This document shows, one piece after another, positions 6,027 through 14,472 of a DNA stretch of 17,278 nucleotides. Location: the NCBI GenBank assembly GCA_963532875.1, contig CAUSLO010000026.1, positions 1-17,278 of the forward strand. The letters are read 5' to 3'. The position numbers were made by a program, and so were the translations under genes. The stretch is from CAUTUX01 sp963532875. GTDB taxonomy: Bacteria; Bacillota; Clostridia; Christensenellales; CAG-917. Below the pieces are notes generated by a model. That model saw only the letters and a program-made list of their open reading frames with translations, did not search any database and was not told the DNA's origin. How positions within the stretch are numbered: position 1 is the stretch's first letter; the number at the start of each line of letters is the position of its first letter.

Positions 6027-9000
6027 TCACTCAACACATTTTATTATAAACGAAAGTTTATGTAACTTTCTAGGAACTATCTTATATGGTTTTTTAATAC
6101 AAGCAAGAGCAGGGATATCGCCACCTACTCCTTTTTGCATCCCATCAATTGAAATCTCATAAACATTATCATGGTTTAATTCATGCATATGAGTTGCTTG
6201 TTCTAATTCTTCCATCGAATAATCGTGTGCTGAAAATTCAAATGGCGAATCGACTGCCTCAATTCTTATTCCATTTTTTACACCAAACTCAAGATATCTA
6301 ACATCTGTATGATTACCGTTTTCTTGAGGCACAATATATTCATGTTGGAAGTCAGATATTTTCCCAGTGTATATCCCAATCATTGCAGAATCTTTTCTGT
6401 CACAATAGTTTTCATGTGGCCCACGACCATAGAATTTTATATTGTCATCTAATTTTGTCTTAAATCTAAAGCCATATCTATCTAATTGGAATAAATTGTT
6501 GTTACACAATAAGGTAACCAAAATCCCTTCTTTAACTGCTGTATATTCTGCTTTTAACTTACTGAATCTTAAGCCACTTCTCCAATTTACTGAGTAAGTA
6601 TTATGATTTATTGTTTGATTTGTAATTATTAATTCTTTAACAGCATTCTTAAAGTATAATTTACCAAATAACTTAACAACGAAACGTGGTAACATTGCGG
6701 AAGTGTCATTATCAATAGGTGCTCTAAAGAAATTTAATTTCATGCTGTTTGTAAAAACTTGTTTACCATCGACTTTTAAAAATTCAATAAATCCTGTTGA
6801 CTTGTTTATTGCTGCAGAAATCCTATCTGAATTTAAAATAATATAGTCGTTTTCTTGCACCACTTTAGAAGTTGATATAGGTGTAATTGATGACTTTATT
6901 TCTTGTTTGATTATTAATTGCTCTGCCGCAACAATTTCGCCTTTTTTAAATATTGTTTCATTTGATTTGTATTTTGCAAAAACATTGATAAATATGTCGT
7001 TTCCATTCTTATCTTCAAGATTAAATGGTATATCAAATTCCTCAGATGTTAACGGTTTAATTGAAGTAACATTGAGTGTTTTAGTTTCAATGACAATTCC
7101 ATCAATGACTAGGTCTGCTTGAAATTCAAACTTAGAAATATCAGTAAATAAATATTCGTTTACAATTTTAATTTTATTGTTTTCTAATTTAAATTGTATT
7201 TGTTGATATACTTTTTTTACTTCATACATTGACGGATTAAATGATCTGTCAGCCCTTACAATACCATTACAAGAAAACGTTCCATCATTTGGATAATCGT
7301 CCCAATCGCCACCATAAGTCCATTCAGTCTTTCCATTAGCATTTACACGTTTAATTGATTGATCTGCAAAGTCCCAAATATATCCACCACATAATCTATC
7401 GGACGATTTAAATTTATCCCAATAATCTTTGAAATTGCCTAAACTATTTCCCATTGCATGTGCGTATTCACAAAGTATAAATGGTTTATCCCGATATGAT
7501 TTAGGTGTTAATTTAACTCCAGATGGTTGATATAAAGCTCTTGCATGCGTGTGGTTTTTGTTCTCTTTAATCTCATCAATTAATTCCAACTTAGTATACA
7601 TTTCGCTCAAGATATCTGTATATTTTAATTTCAAATCTGATTCATAATGAACTGGTCTATCATCAAGTTCCTTAGCAATTTTATACATACTTTCAAATGA
7701 TTTACCATTTCCTGCCTCATTTCCTAGAGACCAAAATAAAATACAAGGATGATTTCTATAACGTAAGACCATATTTTGCATACGCCAAGTTGTTTGTTCA
7801 ACCCAGTATTGAAAACTGCCTGGATATAGATGTGCAATACCATGAGTTTCTAGATTATTTTCAGACATAACCATTATTCCGTATTTATCACACAATTCAT
7901 AAAAATCTCTTGAATTAGGATAATGTGAGGTTCTTATGCTATTGATATTATTTCTTTTTAACAAAATTATGTCTTTTTCAATTAAATCTCGTGGAACTGC
8001 ATGACCGTATTCAGGATGAAATTCATGTCTATTAACTCCTCGTATTTTTAATACTTTATTGTTCAATTTAATAGTTGGCTCATTGTCTCCAATTTTTGGA
8101 ACAATCTCAATTTTTCTAAATCCAAAGTTTAATTCACGTCTATCTAAAAGTTTTTTACTAGAGTCATATACGCTTAAACGTATTAAATATAGATTTGGAT
8201 ACTCGCTACTCCATAATTTAATATCTGACAATTGTTTGTCAAACGCTATTGTTTTTTTATCACAATCAATTAATTCATCTATTGATGACTCTTGCTTGAA
8301 TATAGACTTTTTATCATCTATAAGTTCCAATTCCACCGTTGCATTTTTTAATGAAGTATTTTTATTCCTTATTACACAATCTACGAGTAACTCTGGTTTA
8401 CTTAAATCTTCACCAAATTTTGCTCTAGCATATATGTCTCTAAAATATGTTTTTGGAATAAAAATTAAATTTATATCACGAAAAATTCCTGATATTCTCC
8501 ACATATCTTGATCTTCAAGATAACTACCAGTGCAGAATTGATATACTAAAATTTTTATTTCATTTTCACCTATTTTAAGATATTTAGTTATATCATATTC
8601 TTGATAGTCAAAAGAAGATTCTGAGTACCCTACAAACTCGTTATTTACATATACTTCTGCTGCAGAATTCGCCGCAAAATTGATAGAAATGTTATCGTCT
8701 AGATTTTTAATTTCAAATTTACGCATGTATAAACCACAAGGGTTTTTATATGGGTCTATATGCGGTTTTCTACATCCCTTAGTAATGATAGCATCTGGAT
8801 ATTTAATATTAGTATATTGTGGCTTACCGTATCCCTTTAATTGCCAATTGCTTGGAACAGAAATTACTTTCCATTCAGTAGGATTTAATGTACTGATTTT
8901 TTCTGATTGAAAATATTTAAAATTCCAATCGCCATTTAACGATTGAATTTTTTTATTTCCTTCACTATCTATTGGAAAGCCTGCAGCGTGTTTTTTAGAT

Positions 9001-9044
9001 AAATTAATTTTATAAATATTTTTATCATTATGGAAATTATTCAT
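6027..9044 (-). CDS. lacZ: Beta-galactosidase, glycoside hydrolase family 2 (LacZ type)
   Basis: Hydrolyses beta-galactosides such as lactose or host glycan fragments. It has no signal peptide, so it acts in the cytosol on imported sugar. From ATG it is 1005 aa, close to E. coli LacZ. Domains: N-terminal sugar-binding jelly roll (about 30-200), Ig-like domain, TIM barrel (about 310-600), second Ig-like domain, and the C-terminal beta-galactosidase small-chain domain (about 715-1000). The acid/base is E443 in WSLGNEAGNG and the nucleophile E526 in CEYAHAMGNSLG; NRHEFHPEYGHAVP is also typical. A TTG 15 nt upstream (9059) is open, but ATG 9044 has GGGGAAG 4 nt upstream and overlaps the previous stop by 8 nt. 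The stop is TGA. No permease or sugar regulator is nearby; its place among replication, transcription and translation genes is unusual. Confidence 0.97.
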   Translation of the reverse strand: MNNFHNDKNIYKINLSKKHAAGFPIDSEGNKKIQSLNGDWNFKYFQSEKISTLNPTEWKVISVPSNWQLKGYGKPQYTNIKYPDAIITKGCRKPHIDPYKNPCGLYMRKFEIKNLDDNISINFAANSAAEVYVNNEFVGYSESSFDYQEYDITKYLKIGENEIKILVYQFCTGSYLEDQDMWRISGIFRDINLIFIPKTYFRDIYARAKFGEDLSKPELLVDCVIRNKNTSLKNATVELELIDDKKSIFKQESSIDELIDCDKKTIAFDKQLSDIKLWSSEYPNLYLIRLSVYDSSKKLLDRRELNFGFRKIEIVPKIGDNEPTIKLNNKVLKIRGVNRHEFHPEYGHAVPRDLIEKDIILLKRNNINSIRTSHYPNSRDFYELCDKYGIMVMSENNLETHGIAHLYPGSFQYWVEQTTWRMQNMVLRYRNHPCILFWSLGNEAGNGKSFESMYKIAKELDDRPVHYESDLKLKYTDILSEMYTKLELIDEIKENKNHTHARALYQPSGVKLTPKSYRDKPFILCEYAHAMGNSLGNFKDYWDKFKSSDRLCGGYIWDFADQSIKRVNANGKTEWTYGGDWDDYPNDGTFSCNGIVRADRSFNPSMYEVKKVYQQIQFKLENNKIKIVNEYLFTDISKFEFQADLVIDGIVIETKTLNVTSIKPLTSEEFDIPFNLEDKNGNDIFINVFAKYKSNETIFKKGEIVAAEQLIIKQEIKSSITPISTSKVVQENDYIILNSDRISAAINKSTGFIEFLKVDGKQVFTNSMKLNFFRAPIDNDTSAMLPRFVVKLFGKLYFKNAVKELIITNQTINHNTYSVNWRSGLRFSKLKAEYTAVKEGILVTLLCNNNLFQLDRYGFRFKTKLDDNIKFYGRGPHENYCDRKDSAMIGIYTGKISDFQHEYIVPQENGNHTDVRYLEFGVKNGIRIEAVDSPFEFSAHDYSMEELEQATHMHELNHDNVYEISIDGMQKGVGGDIPALACIKKPYKIVPRKLHKLSFIIKCVE

Positions 9045-9777
9045 TTTTCTTCCCCACAATTAATTTTCTACATGATCCGCATTCAATAATCTCACCTGCT
9101 AACATTCTTTTTGATAAATCGTTATCTATATTAATTGTACAATGTGGACAGTTGAATGTGGATACACCATTTTTATATTTAATTACTTTTAAAACAGTTA
9201 TAAATTTTTTATCTGCTTCTTGTTCTGCTTGTTTATTTTTGAATATATTTAATTGATCCTTAGGGATTAATTTCTCAACTTCAGCCTTCTCTTTTTCTAA
9301 TGATAATATCTTTGCTTTAATTTGTTTTTGTAAATCAGTATATTTAAGATTATCTTCATTCAATTCACTTTTGAGTTCGAGGTAGCGTTTTGCAATTCCT
9401 TCATAATTATTAAGTAATTTTTCACATTTTTCTATATCTTCTATAATACTATTTTCATAAACTTTAATTCTTTCAAATTCTTCTTCGATTTTTTTTGAAT
9501 AATCATCTACTAATACAGAATCAAATGTATTTTTAATTTTTTCAGAAGTTGTTTCATATAGTTTTGACGCTTTATCAATGTATTTTTGGATTACTGGTAA
9601 ATTTTTATCTAAATTTTTTTTAACTTTTTCCAACTCATCAAAAATCGTTTCACACTTTTTTACGTTATCTTTCTTATTTTTATATTTGATAAAAAATTCG
9701 TGTTTTGGAATGGCAATATAAATTTGATTTATGTTTTCAATAACTTGTTGATATTTAAGTAATGCTTCGTAATCCAT
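9037..9777 (-). CDS. Coiled-coil protein with C-terminal zinc ribbon (COG1579 / CdsZ-like)
   Basis: Of 246 aa, residues about 10-190 are charged and almost wholly helical, forming a long coiled-coil hairpin. The C-terminus carries a four-Cys zinc ribbon, CPHC (C210, C213) and CGSC (C233, C236). This matches the family of Chlamydia CdsZ and Helicobacter HP0958, whose members act as chaperones or RNA/protein adaptors in secretion and flagellar systems; in Bacillota the role is not settled. Its place directly after the Nif3-family gene is a common arrangement. ATG 9777 has AGGAG 6 nt upstream, 8 nt after the previous stop. The 3' end overlaps lacZ by 8 nt. No secretion or flagellar gene is present here, so I assign no specific function. 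Confidence 0.85.
   Translation of the reverse strand: MDYEALLKYQQVIENINQIYIAIPKHEFFIKYKNKKDNVKKCETIFDELEKVKKNLDKNLPVIQKYIDKASKLYETTSEKIKNTFDSVLVDDYSKKIEEEFERIKVYENSIIEDIEKCEKLLNNYEGIAKRYLELKSELNEDNLKYTDLQKQIKAKILSLEKEKAEVEKLIPKDQLNIFKNKQAEQEADKKFITVLKVIKYKNGVSTFNCPHCTINIDNDLSKRMLAGEIIECGSCRKLIVGKKNE
9049..9055 (-). promoter_or_regulatory. Ribosome binding site that fixes the lacZ start
   Basis: GGGGAAG on the minus strand, 4 nt before ATG 9044 and within the last codons of the zinc-ribbon gene. It favours ATG 9044 over the TTG at 9059, which lies upstream of it. Confidence 0.6.
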
Positions 9778-9785
9778 TGTTTCTC

Positions 9786-10517
9786 CTAATACTCAATGTA
9801 TGGTTTTATGCTTTTATTTGGTATTGAATTTATTCCACTATTTTTAAGTATATCACAAATTATACCTTCAAATGGTAATTCACTATTGAAATGAGAAAAT
9901 TCCAATATTCTTAAATTTTCACTGTCAATGTAATAATTATGTTTAATTTCACTGGATACAAAAATATCAACATTATCTCTACAAAAATTAAAGGATGCTT
10001 CATTTATTCCAGCACCAGTTGATAAAAAAATTCTTTCAATGCTATCTTGTAAATCACCTTTGATTTTGTACTTTTCTTCTCCAAGAATAGATTTTAAATT
10101 ATCTGCTAACTTGCGTATATTAGTTTTGTTAATTTCAAAATAAACACCAGTTTCAGCAGATTTAATGTTTTCCCCATGAAGTTTATTTGCAATATAAAAA
10201 TTCATGCTAAAGTCGCAATTGTCCATATTAGTATGCATTGCATAAATTGAAATATTGTTTTTGATTGCCAAAGAAAGAGGACTTGTTAAATTAATACTTT
10301 TAATAGGTTTAAAAATAATTGGATGATGCGTAACTATTAAGTTACACTTTTCACGTATTGCTTTTTTTACACTGTCAATAGAACAATCTAATGTAACTAA
10401 AACTTTTGAAACTATTTCATTAGAGTTCCCACATAACAAACCAACATTATCCCATTCCTCCGCAAATTCACAAGGAGCAATACTTTTAAGAACTGAGATA
10501 ACATCGGATACTAGCAT
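9786..10517 (-). CDS. Nif3-like dinuclear metal centre protein (YbgI/YqfO family)
   Basis: Conserved metal-binding protein; proposed roles in the family include GTP cyclohydrolase I-like activity, but function is not firmly known. At 243 aa it is the short form without the extra domain inserted in B. subtilis YqfO. Metal ligands visible are H64 and H65 in THHP, D99 in MHTNMDN with H95 nearby, and H209 and E213 in SHFNSE near the C-terminus. EEWDNVGLL (20-28) and STGAG are also typical. The ATG overlaps the trmK stop by 7 nt, and no ribosome binding site is visible, so translation probably depends on ribosomes finishing trmK. The stop is TAG. The trmK-nif3 pair is conserved in Bacillota. Confidence 0.93.
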   Translation of the reverse strand: MLVSDVISVLKSIAPCEFAEEWDNVGLLCGNSNEIVSKVLVTLDCSIDSVKKAIREKCNLIVTHHPIIFKPIKSINLTSPLSLAIKNNISIYAMHTNMDNCDFSMNFYIANKLHGENIKSAETGVYFEINKTNIRKLADNLKSILGEEKYKIKGDLQDSIERIFLSTGAGINEASFNFCRDNVDIFVSSEIKHNYYIDSENLRILEFSHFNSELPFEGIICDILKNSGINSIPNKSIKPYIEY

Positions 10518-11131
10518 TGTTTAATTATATTTTCAAGTTCATCAATTACTTGAGATAATGAGTTTTTCTTAATCTGTTTTAATAAAGACAGTTTGTACTT
10601 TAAAAATTCAATACTTGATGGGTTTTGATTATAAAATTTACCATATTTAATTTGCAAATCAGATAGTTCCTCATTTCCTTTTACTGCTTTAATTATTGGA
10701 TACCATTTTCTATTAAAAAGTAACATTTCATCAAGCTCAATTTTATATCCCATTTCAACTAGTTTTGTTCTAACTATTTCTGAATGTGTATTAGGTGATA
10801 AAACGTAACAATTGAATTTTTTTTGATTTGAGATTATTTCAGAAATATTATCCCCACCTATTCCAGCAATAACAATACACTCTACTTCATCATATTTAAT
10901 AGGATCTAATCCATTACCTAATCTAGTTTCTATGATTCCTTCAAAGCCGTTTTCTGATATTGCTTTCTGTGCCTTTTCTAAACATTTCTCTTTTATATCT
11001 GTGGCTATTATTTTCTTAACCTCATTAGCCTTCATAATTGATAATTTCCCATGATCAGTTCCAACATCGGCAAATGTCATATTACCAATTACTTCAGCAA
11101 TCCTTTGTAATCTATTATCAACTTTAAACAT
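10511..11131 (-). CDS. trmK: tRNA (adenine-22-N1)-methyltransferase TrmK
   Basis: SAM-dependent enzyme that methylates A22 of bacterial tRNAs, including tRNA-Ser species in characterised bacteria. It is 206 aa, slightly short for the family. The Rossmann core shows ADVGTDHG (21-28) for SAM binding, an acidic ribose contact in ATDIKEKC (43-50), GIGG (90-93) and SPNTHSE (112-118), where many relatives have QPN. The C-terminal 60 residues form a helical coiled coil. The ATG is preceded by GGAGG (11142-11138) inside rpoD and overlaps the rpoD stop by 8 nt. The stop is TAG, shared with the start of nif3. The location just after rpoD is the usual one in Bacillota. Confidence 0.93.
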   Translation of the reverse strand: MFKVDNRLQRIAEVIGNMTFADVGTDHGKLSIMKANEVKKIIATDIKEKCLEKAQKAISENGFEGIIETRLGNGLDPIKYDEVECIVIAGIGGDNISEIISNQKKFNCYVLSPNTHSEIVRTKLVEMGYKIELDEMLLFNRKWYPIIKAVKGNEELSDLQIKYGKFYNQNPSSIEFLKYKLSLLKQIKKNSLSQVIDELENIIKQC

Positions 11132-12674
11132 CGAAATCCTCCAATTTTTTTGTTTTTGCTGGCGATTTTAATTTCTTAATTGCCTTAGCTTCAATTTGTC
11201 TAATTCTTTCTCTTGTAACATTGAATTCCTGTCCAACTTCTTCAAGTGTTCTTGTATGCCCATCGTCAAGACCATATCTAAGACGTAGAACCTTTTCTTC
11301 TCTTGCTGAAAGTGTTTTTAAAACTTCCATCAATCTTTCTCTTAAAATTTTATGATCAGTTGCTTCAACTGGTGAGACTGCTGAATGATCTTCAACAAAA
11401 TCTCCAATATGGCTATCATCTTCTTCCCCAATTGGAGTTTCAAGCGAAAGTGGATCTTGGTTAATTTTTTGAATCTCCATAACTTTTTCTACAGTTAATC
11501 CCATTCTTTCTGCAATTTCTTCATATGTTGGTTCTCTATTCAATTCTTGAGTTAATGTACGTATTGTACGAGACTGTTTGTTTATTGTTTCTACCATATG
11601 AACAGGGATACGAATCGTTCTTGATTGGTCAGCAATTGCCCTTGTAATAGCTTGTCTAATCCACCAAGTTGCATATGTTGAGAACTTAAACTCCTTTCTA
11701 TAGTCAAATTTTTCTACAGCTTTCATCAAACCAAGATTACCTTCTTGAATCAAATCTAAGAATGACATACCTCTTCCTGTCCATTTTTTAGCATGAGAAA
11801 CTACTAAACGCAAGTTAGCCTCCGTGAGTTGTTTTCTAGCATCATCATCGCCTTCTTCAATTCTCATTGCCAATTCTTTTTCTTGCTCTTTATCTAATAG
11901 TTTAACTTGCCCAATTTCAGTTAAATATAGTTTTACAGAATCATCAACATATTTATCAAGAGACATCCCAGGATCATTGAAGTCAAGTTTTATATTATCT
12001 TCAGTTTCAATTATTTTGATCCCAGCACTTCTAAATTTCGTATATATATATGTCATTTCATCAACTGAAGGATTATATTTAATGAGTTTATTATCTATGT
12101 CTGTGTCTTGAAGTGTCTTTGTTTTAAATGCCTGTTTAAATAGACGATTTAAATCACAAATTAATGAAAATAATGAAGAAGTCTGTTTTGAATTTAGTCC
12201 AAAATTATCAGATATAAAATCTACTTGCGTGAACAAATCATCAATATCATAAAGATCAGGATTTAGGTCTTCAGAACTCTCAACTTTTAAATTTTCTTCA
12301 CTTTTCTTTCTCTTTTCTCTTGATACTTTAGGTGTTGAATCATTTGCTTCACAATTAGTATTTTCAGCAGATGTTTTTATTTTACTTTCTTCTTTACTTA
12401 TAGATTCTTCCGATTTTTGTTTTTTGATTTTTCTAGTTAAACTTTTTGGCTTTGTTTCATCAATTTGTGTTTCTTTAATTTTTTCTGTTACTAAACTCGT
12501 TTTATTTTTGTTTTCATCTTTTGTATTTTTTGTTTTTTTCAATTTAACTTCTTTAGTCTTTGAATCTTTTTCAATATTTATTTTTGTTTTATTACTAGAC
12601 TCAACTTTTTTATCAGATTCTTTTATAATATTTCTATCAGAAAGAATTATTGAAAGTGCTGTTAATTTTTCCAT
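11124..12674 (-). CDS. rpoD: RNA polymerase housekeeping sigma factor RpoD (SigA)
   Basis: Primary sigma-70 factor that directs RNA polymerase to TTGACA/TATAAT promoters. Of 516 aa, residues 1-135 are Lys-, Glu-, Ser- and Thr-rich and probably disordered. Residues 138-215 form a helical segment possibly equivalent to region 1.1. Region 1.2 begins near 240 (DSVKLYLTEIG). Region 2 (about 283-350) has ANLRLVVSHAKKW, FLDLIQEGNLGLM and the -10 recognition segment FSTYATWWIRQAI. Region 3 follows. Region 4 (about 450-516) has the helix-turn-helix TLEEVGQEFNVTRERIRQIE. ATG 12674 directly abuts the dnaG stop, with GTGAGG of dnaG as ribosome binding site. dnaG-rpoD is a classic macromolecular synthesis operon pairing. 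Confidence 0.97.
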   Translation of the reverse strand: MEKLTALSIILSDRNIIKESDKKVESSNKTKINIEKDSKTKEVKLKKTKNTKDENKNKTSLVTEKIKETQIDETKPKSLTRKIKKQKSEESISKEESKIKTSAENTNCEANDSTPKVSREKRKKSEENLKVESSEDLNPDLYDIDDLFTQVDFISDNFGLNSKQTSSLFSLICDLNRLFKQAFKTKTLQDTDIDNKLIKYNPSVDEMTYIYTKFRSAGIKIIETEDNIKLDFNDPGMSLDKYVDDSVKLYLTEIGQVKLLDKEQEKELAMRIEEGDDDARKQLTEANLRLVVSHAKKWTGRGMSFLDLIQEGNLGLMKAVEKFDYRKEFKFSTYATWWIRQAITRAIADQSRTIRIPVHMVETINKQSRTIRTLTQELNREPTYEEIAERMGLTVEKVMEIQKINQDPLSLETPIGEEDDSHIGDFVEDHSAVSPVEATDHKILRERLMEVLKTLSAREEKVLRLRYGLDDGHTRTLEEVGQEFNVTRERIRQIEAKAIKKLKSPAKTKKLEDFDV

Positions 12675-14396
12675 TTATGCCTCACTTTTACTTTTTATAC
12701 TTGCATCATATGCTTGTTTATTCTTTATTTTCTTTAGATTAATAGCAAGTATTCTATAATTTTTAATATACGTACTCTTTTCATTTTCGAGACTTACACA
12801 TTCTTTATCAACCAAATCATTATACTTGAAATTATTAGTACTAATCAATTTTTTAACGAAATTAGTTTTATTTAGCAACTCCGATCCAACATTTTGAAAA
12901 TGACTAAAAAGTTTAGCAATTATCTTCTCTGAATCCATTGAAAAATTATTTTTGATTAGATTGAATGCTTCCCTACACAAGTTGTTTGTGAACATATTTT
13001 GATCTAAATCATTTAACACCACAAAGTCATATTTCTTTACTAAAAAATGCAATACAACTATTTCTGCTTCTAACTCCTTACTAATCTTTTGTTGAACTTC
13101 TAACTTTGTAATTGGTTCTTGAACTTTCTTCTCTAGATTTTGATATACCTTAATCCCATAATCTTTTTCAATTTTATTTTTTATTATATCTAAATATTCA
13201 TTTGGAATTTTGTTTAAAATATTTTCTTCAACCTTTTTTTTGAATTTGATTTGATCATCAACAGAATTCAAATCTAGATCATTCTTTTGACATTGAATTA
13301 AATAGTCTATTGCTCCTTTAGCACTGTCGATTTTTTTTAGGAAGCCCTCTCTTCCAATTGTTTTTATCGTATCATCGGGATCCATTCCAAAATCTAAAGT
13401 TGCGATTTTAGTATTTAACCCAGCCGATAATAACGTTGGGATATTATTTTCACTTGCTTTTAATCCTGCTTCGTCACCGTCATAACAACAAATTACTGAT
13501 TCTGAAAGTCGTCTAATTTCATTGCACTGTGTATTTTTTAATGCAGTGCCCATTCCAGCAACCGCATTCTTAATGCCTACAGATCCAAGCGAAATGACAT
13601 CCATATAGCCTTCAACTAGTATAATTTCATTTATAGGATTCTGGCTTTTTCGTTCTTTTTTTATGTAATTAGCACCAAATACAATTTCACCTTTTTTAAA
13701 TAAATGTGTATCCCCACTGTTAATGTATTTCCCACCTTCTTGATTTTCTTTAAATCTTCTAGCACCAAATGCTACACATTCATTTCTACTATTAAATATT
13801 GGAACAATGATTCTTTCTGCAAAGAAGTCAGTTTTGTACTGTGTTATGACCCCACAATCTAACATATCTTTTGTTTCGTAGCCCTTTCTGTTTAAATAAT
13901 TAAAAAGTGCTGTTTTATTTGGAGACAAACCAATTGAGTAATAAGCAATTGAATCTGATGAAATGCCTCTCGTTTTTAAGTATTCTCGAGCATCTTTCCC
14001 ATCATCAGTAGATAAAGTCTCTACATAAAATTTTCGTGTGTCTTCCATTAAATTTAAAAGATGTGCTCTTCTAGAATATTCTTCATTACTTGTAGAATGA
14101 TTAGAAAATTTAGGGATTTCAATATTATACTTTTGTGCCAATACTTTTACAGCATCCATGAATCCAATAGATTCATACTGCATTACAAATGTAATCGCAT
14201 TACCTGAGGCCTGACATCCAAAACAATGATAATAATCTTCATTAATACATAATGACTCATCATGTTCGTTATGAAATGGGCACTTTGCGAAGTTTCTACT
14301 GCCTTTTCTTTTTATTGGAATGTAACTAGAAATAACTTCTGATAAGTTAACAGTCGATAATAATCTCTCTTTAAATGAAACAAAATCCTCTATCAT
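12675..14396 (-). CDS. dnaG: DNA primase DnaG
   Basis: Synthesises RNA primers for chromosomal replication. At 573 aa it is near normal length. The N-terminal CHC2 zinc finger has C39, H42, C58 and C61. The catalytic core carries the TOPRIM motifs with E262 in LVEGYMD and D306/D308 in CYDGDEAG. The last 140 or so residues, helical and less conserved, correspond to the helicase-binding domain. ATG 14396 is the most upstream start, since an in-frame TAA lies 9 nt before it, and the first residues fit the family. No ribosome binding site precedes it: the leader is AT-rich (TGTAATTACAT). It follows a hairpin after ppdK and starts the seven-gene run ending with thrS. No convincing promoter was found in the gap. 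Confidence 0.97.
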   Translation of the reverse strand: MIEDFVSFKERLLSTVNLSEVISSYIPIKRKGSRNFAKCPFHNEHDESLCINEDYYHCFGCQASGNAITFVMQYESIGFMDAVKVLAQKYNIEIPKFSNHSTSNEEYSRRAHLLNLMEDTRKFYVETLSTDDGKDAREYLKTRGISSDSIAYYSIGLSPNKTALFNYLNRKGYETKDMLDCGVITQYKTDFFAERIIVPIFNSRNECVAFGARRFKENQEGGKYINSGDTHLFKKGEIVFGANYIKKERKSQNPINEIILVEGYMDVISLGSVGIKNAVAGMGTALKNTQCNEIRRLSESVICCYDGDEAGLKASENNIPTLLSAGLNTKIATLDFGMDPDDTIKTIGREGFLKKIDSAKGAIDYLIQCQKNDLDLNSVDDQIKFKKKVEENILNKIPNEYLDIIKNKIEKDYGIKVYQNLEKKVQEPITKLEVQQKISKELEAEIVVLHFLVKKYDFVVLNDLDQNMFTNNLCREAFNLIKNNFSMDSEKIIAKLFSHFQNVGSELLNKTNFVKKLISTNNFKYNDLVDKECVSLENEKSTYIKNYRILAINLKKIKNKQAYDASIKSKSEA

Positions 14397-14416
14397 ATGT
14401 AATTACATAAAATTAT

Positions 14417-14450
14417 TGTAAAAGCCATTTCATAAAAAATGGCCTTTACA
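14417..14450 (-). terminator. Hairpin between ppdK and dnaG, probable terminator or 3' stabiliser
   Basis: Arms 14417-14430 and 14437-14450 form a 14-bp stem around a 6-nt loop, 23 nt after the ppdK stop. In minus-strand RNA one pair is G-U and the rest are Watson-Crick; in plus-strand RNA the same position is an A-C mismatch, so the structure suits the minus strand. The inner stem GCCATTT/AAATGGC is followed by TTTTACAATAATTTT, and an A-rich stretch precedes it, as in many terminators. The T tract is short, so termination may be partial and some dnaG transcription may come from ppdK. Confidence 0.55.
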
Positions 14451-14472
14451 AATATACTTACTATAAAAGTTC

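Noticed and set aside
6017..6037. GTG start for thrS adding 7 residues
   Set aside because: It overlaps lacZ and has no ribosome binding site, while ATG 6016 has GGAG at the right distance and starts the TGS domain.
8059..8511. Open frame of 150 codons on the plus strand inside lacZ
   Set aside because: Antisense shadow of an intact LacZ domain; no ribosome binding site, promoter or protein features.
9045..9059. TTG start for lacZ adding 5 residues
   Set aside because: The ribosome binding site GGGGAAG lies downstream of it and fits ATG 9044 instead.
12424..12759. Plus-strand frame encoding a very hydrophobic 111-aa peptide that looks like a membrane protein
   Set aside because: It is the complement of the Lys/Glu-rich start of rpoD and of the end of dnaG; AAA and GAA codons read backwards give Phe, Leu and Ser, so the hydrophobicity is an artefact.
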